DNA from: Sarcophilus harrisii
Lineage: Eukaryota; Chordata; Mammalia; Dasyuromorphia; Dasyuridae
Length of the DNA: 64,000 nt
Direction of reading: 5' to 3'
Assembly (NCBI RefSeq): GCF_902635505.1
Contig: NC_045426.1
Location: 565,093,818-565,157,817 of the forward strand
The translations under genes and the position numbers were made by a program. Positions 13,801 through 25,800 of this stretch are shown here, one piece after another; the first letter of the stretch is position 1, and each line of letters opens with the position of its first letter. The notes below the pieces were generated by a model, which made no database searches, had not been told where the DNA came from, and was given only the letters and a program-made list of their open reading frames with translations.

Positions 13801-16800
13801 AACTCAGGCAGAAGAATCTTCCTGATTCCAGGCCCAGCATTCTGTCAACTTTATCACTTAGCTATTTGTCTTAATGCACAGAACTTATTATTTCACTCCT
13901 CCCTTATCCACCAAAAACCTTTAAGTGTGTACCTAGCTCTCTAGGATAGGGTTACAAACTACCTTCCCAACTTGCCTTCAAAGCACAGTTCAGGTGTCAC
14001 GTCACCTACAAGAAACTTTTTTCTTGATTTCTCCTTCACCTGCTTCCTATTATCCTGTTTACTCCAATTACAATGTATTTATTCTATAAATTTTATATAG
14101 GCTTTTGTGCACTGTTTTCACTCAGTAGAATGTAACTTCCCGGAGGTCAGGAACTATTCTTGTTTTTTACTTGAAATCAACCTGCTAATCATTGCATACA
14201 GTGCAATAATGTGTCATTACATTCATGTATTATAACATACTCTGGGCTAAATATAAATATATATAAATATAAATCAACATGGTGTTGTAAAAGATCGCCA
14301 GAAGTCCTAGAAGGAGGGTATGTAAACAACAGTCACACATATGCCTCCTTCAGCAGTCAAGAGATAGTCCAAAACCAATCTATTGTCCATTGCTTCACAT
14401 GTCAGGGGATCCAATGATCCCCACAAGTTTTTGAAGTCTTGCAACAGTCTTATCAGGTCTCAGAGAATCCAATGATTCCTGAGGGTTTTGAATTCCAACA
14501 ATTTTTGATGTCTATGATTCAAACGCCATAACTGCCATATTCATTAAGTGGTGGACACAGTCAGCAATGGAACCACCTGATGTTTCTTGGGTCTTCTCCT
14601 TCCTTTCAAGGGTCTGCTCTGTCTCTCTGCGATGGACAAGGCGAATATGGCTCGTTGGCACCCATCTGATTCTTTCTCCACCTGTAGAGATACAAGCAAA
14701 CCCTCTCCCCCAAGAAGTTAACCTATCTTGTCCCTTCCATTCACCACTTTCTGGGTCTCTCCACATCACCTGGCGATTATCTAAAGATAGTGGAACTGCT
14801 CGCACTGGACACCGGACACTTTGAAAAAAAAAATCAGAATATTTGTAGGAAGAATAAGGAGTATGGGTTAAGGTTTTGGATAGTTTATGAAATGGAATAA
14901 CTTCAAATTTCTGAAAGACTCATGTGGAACAACAAGCACTTAAAATTAAACAGTGAAACTAGAGAGCACAAAACTCAAACCATTGCTACATGTATTTGTG
15001 GAGTATCTACAAGAACAAGAAGATATTTGAAAACTTGAAGTAAGAACAATAAAAAGCTTGGTAATTTTCTTAAAAAAAAAAAACATAAAATAGAAAACAT
15101 TTTTAGAGCTAGAAGAGGCCTTAGAGATCTAAATTTCAGTCATACTGTTCACTTTACAAATAAGAAAATAACCCGAAAGAAGTCAAATAACTTCCTTGAG
15201 AGCATTGTTTGTGATTTATTTGGAAACTTCAGCATGAAAATTTTGGTAGACTATTATAGTCCCCAAACGATGAAATATATAGTAAAACAATTGAGCAAGT
15301 CATTTAAATTTTGCATTTCAATATTCTTTATCTGCAAAATGAGGATGTATTCCTGTCCTGCCTATCTCAATTCAATTCAACCAGTATTTTTTAAGCCCCT
15401 GTTATGTGAAAGACAATGGAGATACAAAGATTAAAAAAAAATTTTTAATGTTTTATAAATTATAAAGCATTAATACATATGAGCTGTTTTTTTCTCCTTT
15501 TTTTTTTACATTCAGAAGAGAAATATTGAGATTATAACTGAGAACCAGGTTCTCCTTTTTAGCTTCCAGAACTTTTTCTGTTTCTCATCTTCTACTAGCT
15601 AAAATATTTTTCTCTTGTCTCACTTGTTTCTTCTCCTTAAATCCTACATCTTCAGGAAATCTACCCAGACAATAGTTATATTTAAGATAAAACCAAATAT
15701 TCAGCTAGAACTAAGAAAAATTCCATGTTTGAATCTAGGTATTAATACATTCTCAAAATTTGTATAAATAATCAAATTCTGAGGGTTTGCACTAGAATGA
15801 TGATCATTTGAGTGAAATGAAGAGAATGGACGTGTAAGATGTATTATGAAGATAGAATTTATAAAACTTGGCAGCTGATTAGATATAAAAGATGATACAA
15901 AAAGTTGCAAATATGGGTGATGGACGAATGGTGATGCCATCAACAAAAAATAAGGAGACTAAAAAGAAACAAAAGTTTTTTTGGGAAAAGGTAATAAGTT
16001 TTGTTTTGGACATTTTGACTTTGAGATACCAGTAGAACACCAGTGAGAAAAATCTTATAGAGTTAGTAATACTCTAGTAGAGAGTTCAGGAGACAGACTG
16101 GGGTTGCACATATGGGAGTGGAAATCATTAAAAGATATGATACCTTTGTTATAAACTAATAAGATCACCAAAATAGAAAGAGTCCTTTTTATCTGATATG
16201 TTTCCTAAAACTAATTTTCTCAAACTGCTCCTTCTCTATTCATTTTAAAGATATTGCTTTTTGTTGTTGTATTAAACACAGTACTTTCTTGTTTGCAAAA
16301 TTGTTTCATTTTTCTGTAATCAAACTAATTGACTTTGCCTCTAAGGATGTTTTTGATTTGTTTGATTAAAATGTCACTCTTTTCTTAATTTAAATAAATA
16401 ATCACATTCTTGATTTTTGATCCACATGTCAAAGTATGTTATAAAAATATAATCTCTATCATGTAGACATGTAGACAATATAACGGATATTGAAGATCAT
16501 CGATGGAAGTATAGCACTAGGTTTTGGGCTTATGTTAATATTAGTAATTTCTTTTCTGGGATTATATTTTATTTATTCTTTTTATATTATGTACATACAT
16601 AGTTATTTTCATATTTGTTTCTCACATTTGAATGTGAGCTTCTTTTTTATTTATTTATTTAATAGCCTTTTATTTACAGATTATGTGTATGGATAACTTT
16701 ACAGCATTGACAATTGCCAAACCTCTTGTTCCAATTTTTCCCCTCTTTGTTCCAATTTTTCCCCTCTTGAATGTGAGCTTCTTGAAAGCGGCAACTGTTT

Positions 16801-19800
16801 TAACTTCTCTTTGCATTCTTGGCCCATAACAGTATCTAGCATAGAGTAAACACTTAATAAATGCTTTTTGATTGCTTATAATAAATATTATGCTTATAAT
16901 AATAATCAATTGAATGAACATATACAAGTTAAGTAAAATGAAGATATAAATGAGCAATCTTCTAGGGACTAATGCACATTTTATTGTTTTGTGTTTCAGA
17001 CCTGAAAATTCATCTTCAGACTACAGATTATGGCAACTTTTTGAATGAAGAAACTGTCCCACTCACAGTTTCTACCATTGACAACAAAATGAGGAAAAAA
17101 TTATGTAGAGATTTTGAGCATTTAAGAAACAATTCCCTGGAGCCGCTCAGCACATTTTTCACATATATGACGTAAGTAAAAGTTAGCTCTATATAGATCT
17201 TAAGCTGCCGTTTTCTTAACTGATCCCTCCTGGCTATTTAAAATGTGAGACAACAGAATAAATTCTATTACCTTTTCCACTGTTTATACATTTTAATATA
17301 TAAATGTTAGGGACAATCTGAGTTAGCAAAAAAAGCCTTGGATTTGGAGTCCTGGTCAGACAACTTATTAAGTTTCCTTATCTGTAAAATGAAACTACAT
17401 GACATCATTATAAGTGTATTGATATAAAGAAGATGGACTTTTATGGTATATGAATGTTATGAAATATTACTGTTCTATAAAAAAACAATCAGCAGGATGA
17501 TTTCAGAAAAGGACTAGAGACACTAACATGAACCTATGTCAAGTGAAGTGAGCAGAACCAAAAGAATACTACACATAGCAACAACAAGATTATGTGATCA
17601 ATTCTTTTTTTAAAAATCAATTAATACTTTTTTTTTAATTAAAGCTTTTTATTTTTCAAAACATATGTGTGGACAATTCTTCAACATTAGCCCATACAAA
17701 ATCTTGTGTTCCAATTTTGCCCCCCTTTCCCTACATCCTCCTCTAGATGGCAAGTAGTCCAGTATATGTTAAATATGGTAGAAATATATGTTAAATCCAA
17801 TATATGCATATATATTTATGCAATTATTGTGACGCGCAAGAGGAAAAAGTAAAGCAAAATAAAATGCAAGCAAATAATAAAAAGAGTGAAAATGCTATGT
17901 TGTGAACCACACTCTGGTATGGCTCTCTCTGGGTGTAGATGGCTCTCTTCATCACTGAACAACTGGAACTGGTTTGAATCATCTCATTGTTGAAGAGAAC
18001 CACTTCCATCAGAATTGATCATCGTATAATTTTGTTGTTAAATCTCCTGGTTCTGCTCATTTCATTTAGCATCAGTTCATGTAAGTCTCTCCAGGTCTTT
18101 CTGAAATCATCCTGCTGGTTATTTCTTACAGAAAAATAATATTCCATAACATTCATATACCATAACTTATTCAGCCATTCTCCAACTGATGGGCATCCAC
18201 TCAGTTTCCAGTTTCTAGCCACTACAAAAAGGGCTGCCACAAACATTTTTGCACATGTGGGTCCCTTTCCCTCCTTTAAGATCTCTGTGGGATAAAAGTC
18301 CAGTAGAAACATTGCTGGATCAAAAGGTATGCACAGTTTGATAACTTTTTGAGCATAATTCCAGATTGCTCTCCAGAATGGCTAGATCCAGTCACAGTTC
18401 CACCAACAATATATCAGTGCCCAGTTTTCCCACATTCCCCCCCAAGATTCATCATTATCTTTTCCTGTCATCTTAGCCAATCTGACAGATATCTAGTGGT
18501 ATCCCAGAGTTGTCTTAATTTGCATTTCTCTGATCAATAGTGATTTAGAGTACTTTTTCATATGATTAGAAATAGTTTCAATTTTTTCATCTGAAAATTG
18601 TCCATTACCTTTGACCATTTATCAATTGGAGAAGGGCTTGAATTCTAATAAATTTCAGTCAATTCTCTATATATTTTAGAATTGAGGCCTTTATCGAACC
18701 TTTGAGTGTAAAAATGTTTTCCCAATTTACTGCTTCCCTTCTAATTTTATGTACCCTTGCCTCATTTTTTACTGAAGAGAATGCAACCATTAATCAATAG
18801 TTCTCTCTTCTCCTTTCTCAGCTCAAATCACTTAGATGTCTTCTACTTTCTCACAAGATAATGTGGCTCTTCCCCTTGCTAAGGCAAACTTTTCCACATG
18901 TACAAATGACTGCATCTCATTCTGTTTTCTCCAGCAAATTACTACCTTTACCATCATGACTAATTTATATTCAATCTATTCTTGTCTACTGATTGTTTCC
19001 CTGCTGCCTACAATGTCTTCTCAGCCTCCAAGAAACCCTCACTTGATCCCTCTAACCCTGCTTGTTATTGCCATATAGCTGTTCTCTCTTTTGTGGCTAA
19101 ATTCCATTAGAAGGCTTTTTTATAATTTGACACCTCTTCTTAAATCTCTGCAATCTGGCTTCAAAGTTCATCATTCCACTGAAACAACTTCCTTCAAAGT
19201 TATCCATTTTAATCACCAAATCTAATGGCCTTTTCTTAATCCTTATCTTTGACCTCTTCTGTGCCTTTTACACTGTCAATCATCCTTTTTTCTTTGTTAT
19301 TGTTTTCTTTCTAGGTTTCTATGACTTAGCCCTCTCCTGAAACACATGCTACCTATCTGTACTTGTCAGCCTCTTTTGCTGAATCTTCATTCAAGTTCTA
19401 CCCACTCACCATGGGTGCTCCCCAAGATGTTGCTCTGGATCCTTTTCTCTCTCCTATTTTACTTGGTGATTTTATCAGCTCCCATGAATAAAATTGAATT
19501 TTTTATATAGATGGTTTGCAGATCTATTTGTCCAGCTCAAATCTCTTTGCTGACTTCCAATTTCGCATTTCCAACTGCCTATTGGAAATCTCAATCTAGT
19601 TATTTTGTGAACATACTAAATTCAACATTTCTAAGACTGAGCTCATTATCTATTCTACACATTTTCTCTTCTTCTAAAAGTTCCCTTTTACTGTCAAGGA
19701 TACCACTATTCTTCCAGACAATGCGAAACTTAGATGTCACCCTCAACTCATCATGTCTCTCTCACTTCTCATAACCAATCACTTTCCAAGACTTGTTATT

Positions 19801-22800
19801 TCTACTTTTGTAACATCTCGATGTTATATTCCTGAGTTGAGGACCTTCATTACATTCCCCTTTACAGCTTCCTTTTGTATGTTGTCTTTGCTCCTTTGAT
19901 AAGTTCCTTGAAGGAGGGTATTATCTTTTTGCTTTTATTTGTATGCTCAGCACTTAATACAGTGCCTAACACACTGTAAGCATTTAATAAATATTTGTTT
20001 TCCCAATAAACGCTTTTTAATTATGCTATGTTATTTCTCTCCTTATAACACTAACACCCTGGTACAGGTCCTCATCACTCTTTTCCTAGACTAATCCAAA
20101 ATCCTGCTGCTAGGTTTCCCTGCCTCAAGTCTTTCTCCTCTCCTAGTCTATCTTCCACTTCACTTTTTGTTTTGTTTTGTTAAATTTTTAAAGCTTTTTA
20201 TTTTCAAAACATATGCACAGATAATTTGACGACATTGACCCTTGCATAGCCTTATGTTTCGGATTTTCTCCTCCTTTCTTCCACCCCCTTCCCTAGTTGG
20301 CAAGAAATCTAATATATGTTATACATGTTAAAATATATGTTAAATCCAATTTGTATAAACATTTATACAATTCTCTTGCTGCACAAGAAAAATCAGATCC
20401 AAAAAAGAAAATAAATGAATAAGAAAACAAAAGGCAAGTGAACTACAACAAAAAGAGTGAGGATGTTATGTTGTGATCCACACTCAGTTCCCACAGTTTT
20501 CTCTGTGGGTATAGATGGCTGTCATCATCACAAGATCATTGGAACTGGCATCAGTCATCTCATTTCTGGGAAAAGTCACCTTCATTAGAATTGATTGTAG
20601 TTTAATATTGATATTGCCATGTACAATGATATGATTCTGCTCATTTCATTCAGCAATCAGTTCATGCAAGTCTCTCCAGGCCTCTCTAAAATCATCCAGC
20701 TGATCATTTCCTATAGAACAATAATATTCCATAACATTCATATACCACAATTTATCCAACCATTCTCCAATTGATGGGCATCCACTCATTTTCCAGTTTC
20801 TTGCCATTACGAAAAGAGCTGCCACAAACATTTTTGCACATCCTCTGCTCCACTTTTAAATTGATCTTCCAAAAGTTCAAGTCTGACCATGGCACACCCT
20901 CATTGAATAAACTCCAATGTCTCCTTACTGCATCCAGGGTTAAATACAAAATCTTCTGTTTTGACTTTTAAAGCCCTCCATAATCTGACCCCCTTCCACC
21001 TTTCTGTCTTTCTACCTTGCTTTGCTTTGTGTTCTTTGTGGTCTAGTAGTACTGATTTCTTGGATGTTCCTTGCACATGATACTTCATCTTTTGATTCAG
21101 GGCATTTTCATTGGCTATTCCCCATTTCTGGAACTCTTTGCTCATCTCCATCTACTGGATTCCCTGGCTTCCTAAGTCTCAATTAAAGTCCCACCTTTTA
21201 CAAAAAGCCTTTATCAGTCTCCTTAATCTAAGTATCTTTCTTCTAATTTTACCTCCTGCTTACCTTGTACATAACCTCTTTTTGTAAAGCTATTTGCAGC
21301 ACAAGACTATGATCTTCTGGAGAGCAGGTAGTATCTCTCTCCACTTTTTTTTTTGGGGGGGTATCTAAATATATAGCAGAGTGACTAACACAGAGAAGAT
21401 ACTAAATGTTTGTTAGTTATTATACTAGTGGAATCATAAATCCAGTTTATATCCCTATCCAAGATCTCTTTACAAAAAGAAGCTATCAATTAATTAACAA
21501 GTATATATCAAGTACTTGATTGTATGTGAGTTACTTTGCTGGAGTCTGGGGACATAAAAGACAGAAGTAAAAATCATCCTTGCCTTCAAGAAGTTTAGAG
21601 TCTTTTTTTTTTTTTAAATTTATTTTATTTTATTTTTTAATTTAATAGCCTTTTATTTACAGGTTATATGTATGAGTAACTTTACAGCATTAACAATGCC
21701 AAACCTCTTGTTCCAATTTTTCACCTCTTACTCCCCACCCCCTCCCCCAGATGGCAGGATGTCCAGTAGATGTTAAATATATTAAAATATAAATTAGATA
21801 CACAATGAGTATACATGACCAAACTGTTATTTTGCTGTACAAAAAGAATCAGACTCTGAAATATTGTACAATTAGCTTGTGAAGGAAATCAAAAATGCAG
21901 GTGGGCATAAATATAGGGATTGGGAATTCAATGTAATGGTTTTTAGTCATCACCCAGAGTTCTTTCTGTGGGGAAGTTTAGAGTCTTACAGAGGAAACAA
22001 TATAGATAGATATAGATATATGTACACATATGAGAAAGAGAGAGAGAGACAGGGAGGGCATTTTACAAAATATATACAAGGTGATGATGTAAGAGAGGTA
22101 CATAGGAGACATCAGATAAGGTCTCCGCTAACTGTATTATATATTTTAAAGGATTAGCAAGTTGTACATAATAGTCATGCAGTTTTTTTATTATACTATG
22201 TTATGGAAATGTTTTATTACATAAATTAAAAATTGACTAACCAAATGAATATATAAATACATAAATACACATGGATTTGGAGAGTTGGAAAAGAGGCAGG
22301 AATATGTTCTAAGTATAGGTGACAACCAGTATAAAAAGAAGAAATAATGAATGTCAAGAATGAGGAATAATAAGAAAGCCTATTTGGATGTACTACAATG
22401 TTCCTGGAGAATAGTAAAAGTGTTACAGGTCTGGAAAGATAGGATATGGCTATTGTGAAAGACTTTAAAAGCCAAATAGGAGTTTATATATTTATATTTG
22501 GTCTTAGAGATAATAAGGAGCTTAGAGTTTACTAAGCAGTAAAGTAACATGGTCAGATTTATGTTTTAGGAATATAAGTTTGGTAGCTTTGTGAAGAATA
22601 TATTGGAGAAAGAAGAGATTTGAAAGTAGAAAGATCAATTTTAAAGCTAATAAAATAGTTCAGACCAAAGGGTGATAAATGGCTTAAACTAGGGTAAGTA
22701 AATGTAAAAAGAGAGAAGAATACAGATATGAGGAAGGAAATAATATTTTACAAGAGATGGGATATGTGAAGTAAATAAGAATGAGGAATCTACATTGTAC

Positions 22801-25800
22801 ATAGCAATAGCAAGATTATACGATGATCAATTCTGATGGACATGGCTCTCTTCAATAATGAGATGATTCAGACCAGTTAGTTCTAATGGTCTTGTGAGGA
22901 AGAGAGCCATTTATACCTAGAGAGAGAACTGTGGAAACTGAGTGGTTCACAACGTAGCATTTTCACTCTTTTTGTTGTTGTTTGTTTGCATTTTATTTTC
23001 TTTCTCATTTTTTTCTGGTTTGATTTGATTTTTCTTGTGCAGCAAATATGTATGTATATATTGGGTTTAACATATATTGCTACTATATCTAATAAATTTG
23101 CCATCTGGGGAGGGGGTGGGGGAAGGGGGGAAATTGGAACACAAGGTTTTGCAAGGATTACTATTGAAGAATTATCCATGCATATGTTTTGAAAAATAAG
23201 CTTTAATTAAAAAAAAAAAAAAAAAAAGACAGAGGAATCTAGAATAATGTCAAGGTTTCAAACCTTATTTGGTTGACAAAGAGGATGGTGCCCCTTGACA
23301 GGAATAAGGAAATTTTGAAGAAGAGTAGATTTGGGAGAAAGATAATGAGTTCTCTTTTGGACATGTTGAATTTGAGATATTTCTGGAGACATCCAACTGA
23401 AAATGCCCAATAGTCACTTGGCTAAATGGAATTAGGGCTCAGAAATTAAAAGACTTTCTAAAGACTGGCTTTCTAAAATATAAATCTGGGAGCCATCACC
23501 ATAGAGCTCTTAATTAATGAAACTCATGTGAGTTGATGAAGGCACTGAGAGAGCATAAAGAGAGAAGAAAAGAGGGCCCAGGACAGAGCTTTTGTATATA
23601 CATAACTAGTTATGTTCTCAATAATGATTCAGCAAAGGAGATTACCATGGAACTATCTAACAGATAGAAAGAGAACCAAGAAAGAACAGGATTAAGAAAA
23701 CCAAAAGAGGAAAGAGCACTTGGAGGACAACAGGGTCAACAACTTTAAATGTTACAAATAAGTGAAGAACTGAATAAAAAACAGCAAATGGTAAATCAGA
23801 AAATCCTTGGTCACTTTGGAGTGGGCTATTTCAATTGAATGATGAAATTGAAAATCAGATTACAGATGATTTAGGAGTGGAAGGAGAGAAAGAGAGAATG
23901 CTATAGAGATAGCTTTTCCAAGGAATTTGGCTGAAAAAAGTGAGGAGAAATGTAAATTACAAAGATGTTAGGACCTAATGGGCTTTTTCAGGATAGGGAA
24001 GACTTGAGTGAGTTTACAGGTAGCAGCAAAGGACAATATTAGAGATTAATAATAGTCTTCTCTTAGACAACTATTTGGGAGATTTTCCTTATATCAAGCA
24101 AATTCTCCCTCTAATTTTGCCTTCTGAGGTAGGTGAGGGCTTTTTAAACACCCAAAGACAGCTCTCCTATTGCCTCTTTTCTTCACCAAGGTGAACATCC
24201 CGTGTTCATCATCCTGACTGAGCTCCTTGGGACTTTCCAGTTTATCCATGTCAGTGAACTTAATTCTTTCAGGGATAGTTTTATGGATCTTTGGAAGTCA
24301 TTATTATGCATATATTTAACATTCACTCTCCAACTCAGGTGCAGTTATATGATTGATAATGTGATTCTGCTGATCAATGGTGTGCTACAAAAGAAATCTG
24401 TCAAGGATATTCTTAAGAAGTGTCACCCCCTGGGAAGTTTTTTGCAAATGGAAGCTATCAACATCGTGGAGACACCCTCAGATCTGTTCAATGCTGTTCT
24501 GGTTGAAACACCTTTGGGTATGCAAGTGTATACAATGCTTGATTTCGCTATAGATTTCATTTTTTTTTTATACAGACAACATCATTGAAATCCATACCTT
24601 ACTTTTCCATATTTGATTAGTTCATGAATTAGACTGCATAGCAGGTGAATTCCAGTATTTTCCATTTTTAGGGAGGACTTTATATCACTGGTTTCTTAAC
24701 CTTTTATTAAAGCTTTATGTCTATAAAAATCACAAACAAAGCATTATAAGTATATATAATATACAATATAAGTATATAATAAAGTATAGATATGTATATG
24801 TCTGTGTCTGTATGTATATAATATGTAGCCTTTCGGAATGAGAACCTTAGAGTTTCTAAAAAATAACCTGAAAGAATATTTTTGTCATATTTTGCATTGG
24901 GTTATAATTAATGTTGCTAAAAGCAGTTTTAATCAATTCAGTGCTAAAGGGATACTTTTGTAAGTATTATCCATTTAATATTTGTTAGGAAAAGTGAACA
25001 GTGATAGTTTGCTATGAAGATTGCTCACCAGTGTGGCCAATTTCTATTACAAAAACTAAAAGAGAGTAATTATTATAACAATTAATCATCACTTAATTTC
25101 ATAGTGCACTATAGATTATTCCTTTAGTGTCCCATCCTTCCTCTGAATTAGAGTTATAGAATCATGGAGTCGAAAGCAATATTTAAGATCAAAACCTTTT
25201 CAATAGTCTTAGGAAAATCTTGTCTTCTCCTCCCCCCAAAGCACAAGATAAGACAAATTATATTCTTGCTTTTATTCTACAATCTTTCAATATAGTCTTT
25301 GCTTCAAAACCTCTAGCGACAGGGAACCTATTCTCTCCAGAGACAGCCCTTTCCACTTTGTGATAGCTCTAATTGTAGGGAATGTTTTTCTTACATTAAA
25401 CTCAGATCTATAATTTCTATCCATTACCCCTAATTCTACTCTAAGAGTCAAGAATAAATTTAATCCCTTTTCCATAAAACAGTTCTTTATATGCTTAAAG
25501 ATAGCTTTCATGTCTTCATCATTCATCTCTTTTCTGGGCTAAACATTTCCATTTTCCTCAAACCATCCTCATGTCATGTGCCCTAAACCTTTCATCATCC
25601 TATTTTGCAAGTGCTCCAGTTTGGCCTGGAGAAGGAATGGGCAGAGGAATGCCATAGTAGCTAGAGTGCAGGGCCTGGAGTCAGGAAGACTCATTTCCCT
25701 TAGTTCAAATCTAGCCTCAGATCCATACTAGCTGTGTAACCCTGCGTAAGTCACTTAACCCTGCTTGCCTCAGTTTCTTCATCTATAAAATGAACTTGAA

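Larger units (their letters stand above)
21480..24055 (-). mobile_element. L2/CR1-clade LINE fossil, antisense, with two L1 insertions
   Basis: Reverse LINE text: 'taacatggtcagatttatg', 'aatgagttctcttttggacatgttgaatttgagatatttctgg', 'gagggcccaggacagagc' (reverse of a GSVLGP codon string) and 'ggtcactttggagtgggctatttcaattgaatgatg'. L1 copies at 21605-21973 and 22793-23231 interrupt it. Confidence 0.75.

Noticed and set aside
14512-14805. 97-residue minus-strand frame as a host gene
   Set aside because: Its sequence is retroviral integrase C-terminus, so it belongs to the fossil at 14285-14815.
18019-18312. Conserved-looking frame ([17 protein letters not shown]...) as a host gene, also at 20646 and 59387
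   Set aside because: It is the L1 ORF2 C-terminus, attached to L1 3' UTR sequence at every occurrence.
24202-24588. 128-residue plus-strand open frame
   Set aside because: Only 24339-24517 is coding (exon 3 of ATP6V0D2); the rest reads into CR1-derived intron and past the donor.
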